Positions 1 to 7,836 of a stretch of DNA of 39,000 bases are shown one piece after another. The DNA comes from Sulfuricurvum sp. (GTDB taxonomy: Bacteria > Campylobacterota > Campylobacteria > Campylobacterales > Sulfurimonadaceae): assembly GCA_022729795.1 (NCBI GenBank), contig DZBD01000005.1:1-39000 (forward strand), in the 5' to 3' direction. Position numbers and translations under genes: made by a program. Every line of letters starts with the position of its first letter. Within the stretch, counting starts at the first letter, position 1. A model generated the notes under the pieces. The model was not told the origin of the DNA and did not search any database. It saw only the letters and a list, made by a program, of their open reading frames with translations.

Positions 1-3
1 ATC

Positions 4-717
4 ATGGATGTATCTAAAATTATAGCAGACGCTCAACAACAGAGACGTGCTAACATATCAAAGAATTTTGTTAACAAAGACGTTTTAGTTGAAAAAGCTG
101 AAACCGAAGTTACAGAAGACGATATCGTAAAATCTATTATCTCCGAAGAGGTTGAAGAAAATCCTTTTGAAAAAGCTGTAGAAGCTGCGGAAGAAGATAT
201 CGAAAAGTCAGATATCTATCATGCGTTAAATGAAGGAAAAAACATAACCTTCAAGAAAACAGGAAAAGAAATCAAAGAAAGTATTGCTTCAAAAGTTCTT
301 CCTAAATTAAATGCCGATTTAGCGGTTAAACAGTCTGAAATTGATAACCTGTTAGCAGCGTGCGGGAAAGCTCCTAATAAGGATGCTGATTATTGGTATA
401 CGTCAGAATTGAACGTCGAAGTGCCTTATAAGATTTACCGTTGGGACGAAACGTATTTCAATTCAGGAGAACAAAAGAATTCAACTATTATGGAAACCCT
501 TTCTCCAAGCCAGGACGCTGAAGTTAAGGCTATCGAAGCTCTTAAGAATTATCCGGAAAATAAAGAACAAGCTGATAACAGGGAACGTTACAATACAAAA
601 GTTCGTGAGATTTGCGAAATTCTCGTAGACGTTAAGGCTTGCGAAATTATCTCTGCTATCGAAGATTCAGCTTCTGTAGATTTAACTCCAAAACAAGTAA
701 TAGCATTCTGTTTATAA
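4..717 (+). CDS. Tagged hypothetical virion/cargo protein
   Basis: A 237-residue acidic protein of unknown fold. The N-terminus reads RRANISKNFVN (residues 14-24) followed by VEKAETE (29-35). This resembles the N-terminus of the protein at 7191 (RRRNILKGFVN, then IEKA). A second acidic stretch holds ENPFEKAVE (52-60) and IEKS (66-69), close to tail motifs of the portal and the AAA+ ATPase. Residues 75-237 look like a soluble helical domain with no motif I recognise. The start at 4 is near the window edge, so a longer upstream reading cannot be excluded. An intrinsic terminator follows at 741-774, so this is the last gene of its transcript. Inference: a head-associated or packaged protein carrying the shared tag. 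Its enzymatic role, if any, is unknown. Confidence 0.6.
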   Translation: MDVSKIIADAQQQRRANISKNFVNKDVLVEKAETEVTEDDIVKSIISEEVEENPFEKAVEAAEEDIEKSDIYHALNEGKNITFKKTGKEIKESIASKVLPKLNADLAVKQSEIDNLLAACGKAPNKDADYWYTSELNVEVPYKIYRWDETYFNSGEQKNSTIMETLSPSQDAEVKAIEALKNYPENKEQADNRERYNTKVREICEILVDVKACEIISAIEDSASVDLTPKQVIAFCL

Positions 718-740
718 AATCTGTTTCATTATGTTAATTA

Positions 741-774
741 AGGAGTAGCGTTAATCGTTACTCCTTTTTTTTTT
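741..774 (+). terminator. Rho-independent terminator after the first gene
   Basis: A 10-base-pair stem (741-750 pairing with 756-765, one G-U pair) closes a five-base loop and runs directly into about ten T residues. It sits 23 bases after the stop at 717 and 31 bases before the next start, so it separates the first gene from the downstream block. Confidence 0.9.
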
Positions 775-804
775 ATCAAAGTTAATTCAAAGAAAATAAA
801 GTTT

Positions 805-1101
805 ATGAATAGTTATTTCAAAAAAGGAGATGTTGTTAAACTTCCGGAGGTTTGGGGGGATATTTTGTTTGAAATAGAATCCTTTCATGGAAACAATTAT
901 TTACCATTAGCTACCGTTCACTTCTTAAACAGACCAGCTTGTAACCGCAATCGCTGTAACTTTGACATAAGATTTACGGTTCTTATAAATTCTTCTAAAA
1001 GACCTCTGAAGAATTTAGATAAAAAATTGTTAGCTAAATTGTACGTAAAAGGAAACATTGAAGCAAAAAGGGAATTTTTAATAAGGAAAAATAATAGATA
1101 G
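805..1101 (+). CDS. Small hypothetical protein (98 aa)
   Basis: A basic 98-residue protein, N-terminal half probably beta-rich (KKGDVVKLPEVWGDILFEIE), C-terminal half helical and rich in Lys and Arg. There is no signal peptide or membrane segment and I do not recognise the family. It follows a terminator and ends one base before the next gene begins, so it is probably cotranscribed with the thymidine-hypermodification-like gene. The leader is A/T-rich with no Shine-Dalgarno sequence. An antisense reading frame over its 3' half is a shadow. Confidence 0.6.
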   Translation: MNSYFKKGDVVKLPEVWGDILFEIESFHGNNYLPLATVHFLNRPACNRNRCNFDIRFTVLINSSKRPLKNLDKKLLAKLYVKGNIEAKREFLIRKNNR

Positions 1102-1102
1102 T

Positions 1103-2098
1103 ATGTTCGACAATTACACTTGGAGTGACAAACTTCCAGATAAGAACTTAGAAGTATTCGACGAGAACTTAATGTTGTTCTTTGCAACTATGTTAGAAAG
1201 GCAAATGATATGGTACAAAAGGTTTGTTGAGAAGAAACCATCTCCTTGGACTAAAGACGATATTTTCAGAGATTATAAGTTTACGAACGTTTATAGGGAA
1301 TTAGACCGAAGCTCCCAATGGCAAATTAAGAACATAATCGTTGATAATGACATGACCTTAGAAAATTACATTTGGAAGATTATGGTATTCCGTTATTTCA
1401 ACAATCCGGAAACGTTTGAATTCGCTAAAGCAACAAGAGGTTGGAAACAAGGTATTCCGGACTTAGAAGATTACGACCCTGAAAAATTTCTAAATATGTT
1501 AAAAGACGTCAGGGATTCCGGAGACAAACCGTTCACGAATGCTTACTACATTAATTCAGGAGCTGCGCCAGGAAAGACAAGGGATTATTGCTACTCTCAT
1601 ATAACTCTCGTACATTTAAAAGAAAACATTGTAAAACTGATTAAAACCGTCAAAAACGCAGATACTCCGGAAGTGATAATTAAGTACATAAAAACCTTTC
1701 CTAGCGCATCAGATTTTATAGTTCATGAATTCTACCAAGACTTCACCTATATTCCTAAATACAGCAAAAGAGGTGACTTCATGAATTTCGACCAAAATGA
1801 TTTTACGAACGTTGGGCCAGGAGCGAGTTTAGGTTTGCGGTTGATATTTCCTTCAATGAATAAGAAAGATTGGAAAGAGGGGATAAAAATATTGAGAGAT
1901 TTAGCGGAGGAAGAATTATTCAATATGGGTGATTTTCCTTATCTGTATTGGAGTAAAAAGAAAGAAAGATATTACGTAAACTTTCAGTGTAACATAACTT
2001 TACATCAAATAGAAATGTGGTTATGCGAATTTCAGAAATATTGGAAGATGACAATAGGTGAAGGTAAACAACGTTCTAAATTCAAACCAAAAAGATGA
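1103..2098 (+). CDS. Thymidine-hypermodification superfamily protein (5-hmdU DNA kinase / ADDT / aGPT-Pplase-like)
   Basis: This 331-residue protein shows conserved blocks I associate with the helical superfamily first called alpha-glutamyl/putrescinyl thymine pyrophosphorylases, which includes 5-hydroxymethyl-dU DNA kinase and the amino acid:DNA transferases. Visible blocks are ERQMIWYKR with PWT (about residues 32-50), YKFTNVYRELDRSSQ (about 57-71), DFTNVGPGASLGLR near residue 240, and the C-terminal LHQIEMWLCEFQKYWKM followed by GEGKQRSKF. Known members act on 5-hydroxymethyluracil in phage DNA on the way to bulky thymidine derivatives. By eye I cannot tell kinase from transferase clade. 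Superfamily assignment is fairly secure; the exact reaction is not. No hydroxymethylase or other pathway gene lies in the window. The stop overlaps the next start by four bases, implying translational coupling. Confidence 0.7.
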   Translation: MFDNYTWSDKLPDKNLEVFDENLMLFFATMLERQMIWYKRFVEKKPSPWTKDDIFRDYKFTNVYRELDRSSQWQIKNIIVDNDMTLENYIWKIMVFRYFNNPETFEFAKATRGWKQGIPDLEDYDPEKFLNMLKDVRDSGDKPFTNAYYINSGAAPGKTRDYCYSHITLVHLKENIVKLIKTVKNADTPEVIIKYIKTFPSASDFIVHEFYQDFTYIPKYSKRGDFMNFDQNDFTNVGPGASLGLRLIFPSMNKKDWKEGIKILRDLAEEELFNMGDFPYLYWSKKKERYYVNFQCNITLHQIEMWLCEFQKYWKMTIGEGKQRSKFKPKR

Positions 2099-2403
2099 GA
2101 ATAGTTAAGTTGATGGAAATAGGATTGGAGCTTCAAGAGAATACCGATTTACAAATGATAGCTTCGGAGTTAGACGCTACATTGAAAACGTTGTTCTGTT
2201 TAGAAGATGACAACGAGAATCCTAAATTTACAGAATTCTTAGAAGACTTGAAAAGGAACGAACTGGGAATGTACTATGACGAAAATACCGTTCTGTATAA
2301 TCACAACGAAGAAAGAATAGTTTTTCATGAGACAATTTATGAAAGATATTTGATATTCGACCACACTCTCAAAAATAAAATCAAAGCTATCCTACAGTTA
2401 TAA
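2095..2403 (+). CDS. Small acidic hypothetical protein (102 aa)
   Basis: A 102-residue, mostly helical acidic protein overlapping the preceding gene by four bases (ATGA). No motif, membrane segment or family is recognisable. The overlap suggests translational coupling and a link to the hypermodification-like protein, though this is only context. The last codons contain the candidate late-promoter motif TACAGTTATAA that precedes the portal gene. Confidence 0.55.
   Translation: MRIVKLMEIGLELQENTDLQMIASELDATLKTLFCLEDDNENPKFTEFLEDLKRNELGMYYDENTVLYNHNEERIVFHETIYERYLIFDHTLKNKIKAILQL
2393..2403 (+). promoter_or_regulatory. Candidate late promoter (TACAGTTATAA) before the portal gene
   Basis: An exact copy of an 11-base motif also found at 11574, 16332 and 25128. 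It overlaps the stop of the upstream gene and ends 18 bases before the portal start. TTATAA resembles a -10 element. The usual Bacteroidota TAnnTTTG box is not visible here. The promoter function is inferred. Confidence 0.5.
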
Positions 2404-2421
2404 GTCCATAAAAAGCTATTC

Positions 2422-4122
2422 ATGGACACTACAGCCGTTGATAAAAATATAACATCTGAATTAAATCGGATTAAACAATCTTCTCAAGAGCTTTATTATG
2501 AAAAATTAAAGCTAATCGAAAAGGGGATGAAATCCGACAATCCGAAAGATATAATAGAAGCTAACAGAGCGTATTCAGAAATAGCTCCCAAAGTAGAAGA
2601 CAATAATAAATCGTTCCTGATTGACCCATTAGAATTTACAACTAATTTAGGTTACAAGGATAAAATTTATTCATTGTCTTACGGTACTTTAAAGAGGATG
2701 TCTAAAACTCCTATTATCAGCACTATCATAAAAACAAGGAAAAATCAAGTAGCGGATTTTGCTGAGCCTCAAAGTAACAAATATTCGAACGGCTTCGTAA
2801 TACGCAAAAAAGGGGCTGAAGAAAACCAATTGTCAAAAGAGGATAAGCGTTCTATTTCTCAAATAACCGACTTCTTGTTAAATTGCGGTGTAAACGGAGC
2901 TTGGGATACAGATGACTTCGATGAATTTATAAGGAAGATGATTGACGATTCTTTGACTTACGACCAAATGACATTCGAAGTTGTTAGGAATAGAAGAGGA
3001 AGAATTGAGAAGTTTATAGCGACCGACGCTGCTACTCATAGAATAGCCGATACAGCTTTCAGAGATAATTACCAAAACGATTTCATTAAGAGAGGAGCTT
3101 CTAATAGAAGTCAATTCTTCAACACTCATATGAATATTCCGGATTATAAGGGATATTCTCCTACACACGTACAGATTTACCAAAACGCTGTTGTAAACGA
3201 ATACTATCCTTGGGAACTTTGTTTTGGAGTTCGGAATCCTTCAACGTCTATTTATTCAAACGGATACGGCTTGTCGGAATTAGAAGAATTAATCAACGTT
3301 GTAACTTCAATGCTTTGGGGCGATGAATACAACCGTAGATTCTTTTCTCAAGGTTCAGCTCCTAAAGGTTTATTGCGTGTTAAAGGGAATACGAATGAAA
3401 GAGCCCTACAACAGTTTAAACAACAATGGCAAGCAATGATTTCCGGAGTAATGCAAAGCTGGAAAACACCTGTAGTAGAAGCTGATATCGATTGGATTGA
3501 TTTACAGAAGAATAATCGTGACATGGAATATACAGCTTGGATGGAATATCTAATCAAGCTATCTTGCGGAATCTATTCTATCGACCCAACGGAAATAGGT
3601 TGGGATATTTCTAAGAGTGGCGGAGGAATGTTTGAAGGAAGTCAGGAACAAAGACTTACGCATTCTAAAGACAAGGGATTGTATCCTTTGTTGAAATTCT
3701 TACAAAGGAAAATAAACAAATATATCATATCTCCTTTAGCTCCGGAATTTGAATTCGTATTCGTTGGAATCAACGGTATAACAATGGAAAAGGAATTAGA
3801 GTTAGATGTGAAGAAAGCAGGTTCCTTTACCACTATAAATGAAACAAGAGAGAAATGGGGATTAGACGCTATAGAACATGGCGATATAATCGAAAACTCT
3901 GTTTATTGGCAAGCTGTAAGCGCAGAACAACAAAGACAAGCGCAAGAAGCCGTGAATCAGGAAGCTGCAGGAAAAGAACAGTTTAATCCGTTTGACGCAG
4001 TTTTAGAACAAGAAAATCCGTTTGACGCTTATGCTGAAACGGTAGATAATGAAACAGAAAAATCTGAATTAAAAGATATTTTTGTAAAAGCATTCGATAA
4101 CTTTTTAAAAGAAGAAGAATAA
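2422..4122 (+). CDS. Portal protein
   Basis: A 566-residue portal, the dodecameric ring at the capsid vertex through which DNA passes and to which the neck attaches. Recognisable core features are GYGLSELEELINVVTSM (about residues 286-302), the following RRFFSQGSAPKGLL strand, the helical segment with WQAMISGV, and the MEYLIKLSCGIYSIDPTEIG block, as in SPP1/T4-like portals. Length is normal. The extreme C-terminus is an acidic tail with two NPFDA repeats, TEKS and IFVKAFDNF, resembling tail motifs in the first gene, the small gene at 7639 and the AAA+ ATPase. That tail is unusual and could be a packaging or assembly signal. The next gene starts one base after its stop. A candidate late promoter lies just upstream. 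Confidence 0.93.
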   Translation: MDTTAVDKNITSELNRIKQSSQELYYEKLKLIEKGMKSDNPKDIIEANRAYSEIAPKVEDNNKSFLIDPLEFTTNLGYKDKIYSLSYGTLKRMSKTPIISTIIKTRKNQVADFAEPQSNKYSNGFVIRKKGAEENQLSKEDKRSISQITDFLLNCGVNGAWDTDDFDEFIRKMIDDSLTYDQMTFEVVRNRRGRIEKFIATDAATHRIADTAFRDNYQNDFIKRGASNRSQFFNTHMNIPDYKGYSPTHVQIYQNAVVNEYYPWELCFGVRNPSTSIYSNGYGLSELEELINVVTSMLWGDEYNRRFFSQGSAPKGLLRVKGNTNERALQQFKQQWQAMISGVMQSWKTPVVEADIDWIDLQKNNRDMEYTAWMEYLIKLSCGIYSIDPTEIGWDISKSGGGMFEGSQEQRLTHSKDKGLYPLLKFLQRKINKYIISPLAPEFEFVFVGINGITMEKELELDVKKAGSFTTINETREKWGLDAIEHGDIIENSVYWQAVSAEQQRQAQEAVNQEAAGKEQFNPFDAVLEQENPFDAYAETVDNETEKSELKDIFVKAFDNFLKEEE

Positions 4123-4123
4123 T

Positions 4124-5527
4124 ATGTCAGTAAATTTAGGTCAAGTAGTAGGATTGTTTGTAGGAACTTCATCTCCTACTAACACAAATTTAATTTGGTT
4201 CGACTCAACTGTAAGCGTTAAATATCATAAGGTATATAATTTTGATTTGAACATTTGGGAGAAATTAAACAAAAGTTCTATTTCAAACAAAACATATTCA
4301 GAATTAGTTACATTAGCGACAGGTTCCGGATTATCTTTAGGGGCTCAATATTACATAACTAACTTAGATGTACTCGCTGTAGCTATTACGGCTACAAAAG
4401 TTAATTACTTTGACACTAACGACAATCTAATCGTAGATGATTTATCTTCAACAAAGAGTTATATCATATCTGCTTCTAATCTCCTTATCGACGACGTTCA
4501 AGGTGTTTACGACGAGAATACTAAAAAGGTTGTATTTAGTTTTCAATCCGATACGTTTGACGGAGAAGATTATGCTTTTGCTAAAGGAACAAGAACAAGC
4601 GTTGTTAAACTTCTTAAATACAAATGGAAAACAATTGTATCTTCTAAAGTTAATAATTCTATCGTTTGGGACGGAGGTATTTATTTCAATTTGAAAGCGG
4701 CATTATCTTATATCTTTGACAAATCTGGAGGTGTTGTTAGTTATGAAACGTTTGTTACGAGTAATACGACTCTTTCTAATCAACTTTTAGCTCTGTCTAA
4801 CAACTATCAAAATTTTGCTAATAACGCAAACCAAACGATAGAAACAGGATTATCTCCGGCAAATGTTTATTCTAAACAAATACACAACGCTCCAGATGTA
4901 GGCGCAGCTGCGGCAGATATTGCGATAAGTGATTCTCTTTATACGATTGTATCGAAAATACAAAGATATATTAATAGATTTAAGAGAGCTGACGGAATGT
5001 TAGTGACAGCGTCATTTGTTCCTTCTACAAGCGAAAATTTAAACATAATTAATACAGATACGGTTGATAACGCACTCCGTAAAGTTCAAACTAAAATAAA
5101 TTCATTTGATACTTATAAAACTTACATAGACGAAAGTTTTGGAATACGTATATTCGCTAATGACGCTCCTGGAAAAATTTTTGATTTAAGAATGACTCGA
5201 AAAAATAAAGACGTTGTTAGATTAGAGGGATTGGTAAAGGTTTATAGTGACGATTTATTTAGTAATACAGGAGCTTCTATAACGATTCCTGCGTCAGAAG
5301 AAGTTTATTTTGCTCAAGAACGATCTAACACATTTTATTGTAACGCTTATCTTTATCAAGCCAGCGGAAATTTGACTAGAAATTTTCTGGTACAAGGGTT
5401 TGCAGATAGCAATAATGTAATAATGTTCGAGATAGTTCCTGGACAAACTCCTCCTATGGATGGCCCAGAAACTTATTTTAACTATATTTTATTTTCAGCC
5501 GACTTATTGTTAAATTTAAGTATGTAA
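4124..5527 (+). CDS. Putative virion appendage/fibre protein
   Basis: A 467-residue beta-rich protein. Residues 1-35 (LFVGTSSPTNTNLIWFDS) look like a short attachment module. Residues 60-140 form a Ser/Thr-rich beta region resembling repeats in Bacteroides phage fibre proteins. A central helical stretch is followed by a C-terminal beta domain (about 340-467) that may be a knob. It has no signal peptide or catalytic motif. It sits directly after the portal, away from the baseplate genes, so a head- or neck-associated fibre is as likely as a tail fibre. I call it structural from composition, length and context; receptor binding is inference. Confidence 0.5.
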   Translation: MSVNLGQVVGLFVGTSSPTNTNLIWFDSTVSVKYHKVYNFDLNIWEKLNKSSISNKTYSELVTLATGSGLSLGAQYYITNLDVLAVAITATKVNYFDTNDNLIVDDLSSTKSYIISASNLLIDDVQGVYDENTKKVVFSFQSDTFDGEDYAFAKGTRTSVVKLLKYKWKTIVSSKVNNSIVWDGGIYFNLKAALSYIFDKSGGVVSYETFVTSNTTLSNQLLALSNNYQNFANNANQTIETGLSPANVYSKQIHNAPDVGAAAADIAISDSLYTIVSKIQRYINRFKRADGMLVTASFVPSTSENLNIINTDTVDNALRKVQTKINSFDTYKTYIDESFGIRIFANDAPGKIFDLRMTRKNKDVVRLEGLVKVYSDDLFSNTGASITIPASEEVYFAQERSNTFYCNAYLYQASGNLTRNFLVQGFADSNNVIMFEIVPGQTPPMDGPETYFNYILFSADLLLNLSM

Positions 5528-5545
5528 TTTTTTTCAATTTTAAAT

Positions 5546-6121
5546 ATGTGTAAAATCGTACATTTAACGTCGGAGAGATTCGATATAGGGGCAAATCGTT
5601 TTAAACATCTTCTCAAGGAAGAACTAAAACAAAGAGGAATAGAAGTTGTATTAGATTATTCCTATGATATTTTCAATGTATTTAAGAAACATAATACATA
5701 CGGAATATCTATAGCAATAGATTTTTACAAAGATAACAGCGAAGGAAAAGGGATAATTATTAATAAACAATGTTCTGAAATATCTAAAGCATTCTCTTAC
5801 AATTTGTCAAACATATTAGACGAAACATTACCTACTATAAAATGGAGAGGTATAAGTTTCGTTAAATCAGACGATAAAATTTGGTATAACTTTTTCAACA
5901 GAGTAAGTTCGGAAACAAAGGTGATTTTGAAACTATGTACCAAAACTAAAAAACAAGAGTATTTTGACTACAATTCTTCAGTCGATAAGATTGTAGAACT
6001 TTTTTCGGAAGAAATAGTTCGTTGTTTACGTTCTGATTACAATTATATAACTTATCAAAAAATGGTAGAATTATCAAGAAAGAAAAAAAATTTGGTTAAA
6101 TATGGAGTGGTTAAGGGGTAA
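5546..6121 (+). CDS. Degenerate amidase_3-like protein (lysis cassette)
   Basis: A 191-residue protein whose layout resembles N-acetylmuramoyl-L-alanine amidases of the amidase_3 type: a helix ending KQRGIEVVL, then the strand GISIAIDFY where active enzymes read SIHAN, a Ser-containing helix (CSEISKAFS), a WRGISFV segment, and a VILKLCTKTKKQEYF stretch where enzymes read VLVExGF. The metal-binding His and Glu expected at these points are absent, so if related it has probably lost zinc catalysis. The two downstream genes encode membrane proteins typical of lysis cassettes. Its 3' end overlaps the next gene by 20 bases. The assignment is tentative; an unrelated fold is possible. Confidence 0.35.
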   Translation: MCKIVHLTSERFDIGANRFKHLLKEELKQRGIEVVLDYSYDIFNVFKKHNTYGISIAIDFYKDNSEGKGIIINKQCSEISKAFSYNLSNILDETLPTIKWRGISFVKSDDKIWYNFFNRVSSETKVILKLCTKTKKQEYFDYNSSVDKIVELFSEEIVRCLRSDYNYITYQKMVELSRKKKNLVKYGVVKG

Positions 6122-6623
6122 TGTAATCGCACTTATAGGTGTTCTGTTCGGTGCAGGAAGCGTTGGTTATTTATTGATTTCTAAAATCATAGAAAGGAAG
6201 AAATTCAATCAGGAAGTTAGAACAGCGACTTCAGAAGCTGACATTAAGGGTGATGAGTTTTGGAAGAAGCGTTACGACGTTTTGGAAAACGAAAATAAAC
6301 AAAAGGATGAATGGTGGCAAGCCAGATACAATAATCTCTCAGCGGAACTTAACAACGAAAAAGGTTTAACGAACGAAATAATAAAAAGTTTCCGGAACGA
6401 ACTTTTTGAAATACGTAAAGAATACGAATCTCAAAAAGAATACGAACAAAAGAAGTATAAGAAATTACGAGAGGATTACGATAGGCTCGAAAAGGAATCA
6501 GAGGAAAAGATAAATTTATTGCTGAAAAGAATAGGACAACTGGAAACAATGATAGATGATTACTTGATGAAAATTTGTAACAACGTTAATTGCCCAAACA
6601 GGAACAATCGTGAAAACGTTTAA
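6102..6623 (+). CDS. Membrane-anchored coiled-coil protein (holin/spanin-like)
   Basis: 173 residues with one N-terminal transmembrane helix (about residues 7-27, VIALIGVLFGAGSVGYLLIS) followed by a long, highly charged coiled coil (about 40-155) and a short tail with two cysteines (CNNVNC). This layout is seen in holin-like or inner-membrane spanin-like proteins beside phage lysis genes. No lipobox is present. It overlaps the upstream gene by 20 bases and the downstream one by 14, so the three are coupled. The lysis role is inferred from topology and neighbours. Confidence 0.5.
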   Translation: MEWLRGNVIALIGVLFGAGSVGYLLISKIIERKKFNQEVRTATSEADIKGDEFWKKRYDVLENENKQKDEWWQARYNNLSAELNNEKGLTNEIIKSFRNELFEIRKEYESQKEYEQKKYKKLREDYDRLEKESEEKINLLLKRIGQLETMIDDYLMKICNNVNCPNRNNRENV

Positions 6624-7179
6624 AACAGTACTTATAACGATTGTCGCTATCGTTTTGATTCTTAGCGGTTACTTCCTTAGAACGTCGTTAGAAAAGTCAT
6701 GCGTACCGACCGAAATCATTGTAAGAGATACAGTTCCTTTTACGGTTAAAGATACAATTGAAGTTCCGAAGCCTTACGAAGTTGAAGTTCCTGGCGATAG
6801 CGTTATTGTTGAATACGTACAAGACGTAGATACAGCAAAAATACTTTACGATTATTTAACAAAGAAAAGTTATAAGTTAGATTTTTCAAACGATTCTATC
6901 GGTAAAATAATTGTAGACGTTAAGATACATAAAAACAGTATAACAGAATCTTCAGCAGACTTAGCGATAAAGAGAATAAGAATTCATACAATAGAAACGA
7001 AAACAGTAGAAGTTGTCAGACCTATTCAGTTTTATGGGACAATAGGTTCTTCGGTTGATTTTAAATTCCAACAAATTGGAGTCGGAGTTGACTTAGGGCA
7101 AAAGTATATGATTGGAGTTTCCGGAGTAAGGTTCGAAAACAACTTAGGATTAATGATAAATACAGGTATAAAATTTTAA
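6610..7179 (+). CDS. Single-pass periplasmic protein, spanin-like (DUF6808-like)
   Basis: 189 residues with an N-terminal transmembrane helix (about 5-24), then a Pro/Val-rich beta segment (VRDTVPFTVKDTIEVPKPY) and a C-terminal region that looks like a small beta-sheet (GTIGSSVDFKFQQIGVGVDL). The layout resembles DUF6808-type proteins in Bacteroides phage and prophage lysis regions. The start appears to be GTG at 6610, inside the previous gene. Inference: an envelope-spanning lysis or outer-membrane-disruption factor acting with the two upstream genes. Confidence 0.5.
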   Translation: MKTFKTVLITIVAIVLILSGYFLRTSLEKSCVPTEIIVRDTVPFTVKDTIEVPKPYEVEVPGDSVIVEYVQDVDTAKILYDYLTKKSYKLDFSNDSIGKIIVDVKIHKNSITESSADLAIKRIRIHTIETKTVEVVRPIQFYGTIGSSVDFKFQQIGVGVDLGQKYMIGVSGVRFENNLGLMINTGIKF

Positions 7180-7190
7180 ATAAAAGTGAT

Positions 7191-7613
7191 ATGCAAAACT
7201 TTGTAAACATCGGCGAAATAAGGAGGAGAAACATCCTTAAAGGATTTGTAAACATCGGCGAATCTGAAAATATTGAAAAAGCTAAAAGCAGTGTATATGC
7301 CGACGATGCTGAAAACCGAAAGTTGAATCGTGTAGGACAACATTACGGTTCTAAGAAACAAGAAGATTCTAAAGGTGACAAAAGTCCTGCTAAAAAAGAG
7401 GATGAAACTCCGGAAGATTCTAAACCATCCTTAGAAGACCATGCAAAGTCAACCGATTCAGAAGTTCTTAAAAAGGTTGTTGCAAACGAAAAGTCAGACT
7501 CCGCACTCGTAGCTGCCGCCAAGAGAGAACTTACAGCTCGTGGCGAAGCTCATGCTCATAATACTCCGGAAAAGAAAGGTGAGAAAAGTATTGAGAAAAA
7601 ACATCAAGAGTAG
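7191..7613 (+). CDS. Tagged small hydrophilic head/cargo protein
   Basis: A 140-residue, highly charged, probably disordered protein. The N-terminus carries RRRNILKGFVN (11-21) then NIEKAKSS (27-34), matching the tag of the first gene in the window. FVNIGE occurs twice (residues 3-8 and 19-24), encoded by an 18-base direct repeat. A short helical module follows (TDSEV near 88 to AAAKRELTARG at 108-118); a similar module lies near the N-terminus of the AAA+ ATPase (TDSL to VAYDELEKRG). The gene precedes the MuF-type head gene. No enzymatic motif is visible. Inference: a virion-internal or assembly protein. An AGGAGG string at 7221-7226 lies inside the gene and does not appear to serve a start. 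Confidence 0.6.
   Translation: MQNFVNIGEIRRRNILKGFVNIGESENIEKAKSSVYADDAENRKLNRVGQHYGSKKQEDSKGDKSPAKKEDETPEDSKPSLEDHAKSTDSEVLKKVVANEKSDSALVAAAKRELTARGEAHAHNTPEKKGEKSIEKKHQE
7200..7262 (+). repeat. 18-bp direct repeat, 45-bp spacing
   Basis: TTTGTAAACATCGGCGAA occurs at 7200-7217 and again at 7245-7262 in the same reading frame, giving FVNIGE twice. The copies are identical. It may be a local duplication of the tag region that generated a second N-terminal copy. Confidence 0.9.
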
Positions 7614-7638
7614 TTTGGACTGCTGAATAATTTTAACA

Positions 7639-7836
7639 ATGTCTAAAAAAGATTCACATTTCATAAAATCTCCATTTAAAGCTGTTACGGAATACGAGAA
7701 CGAATTTGTAAAAGCCTTTAATGAGAATATAGCAGGAGCTGTAACAGAAGTGCTTAAAAACATAGCAACAGTTACAGCTTCGGCTGTAAAGAACGGATTA
7801 TCACTACAAAATAGTAACAATGATATTCAACAATAG
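7639..7836 (+). CDS. Small hypothetical protein (65 aa) with FVKAF motif
   Basis: A 65-residue protein between two head genes. SPFKAVTEY and EFVKAFNEN resemble the portal tail motif IFVKAFDNF and the ENPF-K-V motifs of the ATPase and first gene. The rest is an alternating hydrophobic/Ala helix (AGAVTEVLKNIATVTASAVKNG), perhaps amphipathic. It overlaps the MuF-type gene by 17 bases and fills what would otherwise be a 206-base gap, which supports a real gene. Function unknown; a small head-internal or assembly protein is plausible. Confidence 0.5.
   Translation: MSKKDSHFIKSPFKAVTEYENEFVKAFNENIAGAVTEVLKNIATVTASAVKNGLSLQNSNNDIQQ

Noticed and set aside
4437-4694. An 85-codon open frame on the + strand inside the fibre-like gene
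   Set aside because: It is a shifted-frame shadow of the 4124-5527 gene with no leader of its own.
6037-6050. TTACAATTATATAA as a promoter for the lysis genes
   Set aside because: It is inside a gene, is an imperfect match, and is explained by the codons for an Asp-Tyr-Asn-Tyr run.
7221-7228. AGGAGGAG as a Shine-Dalgarno sequence
   Set aside because: It lies inside the 7191 gene, no suitable start follows at the right distance, and other genes here lack such sequences.
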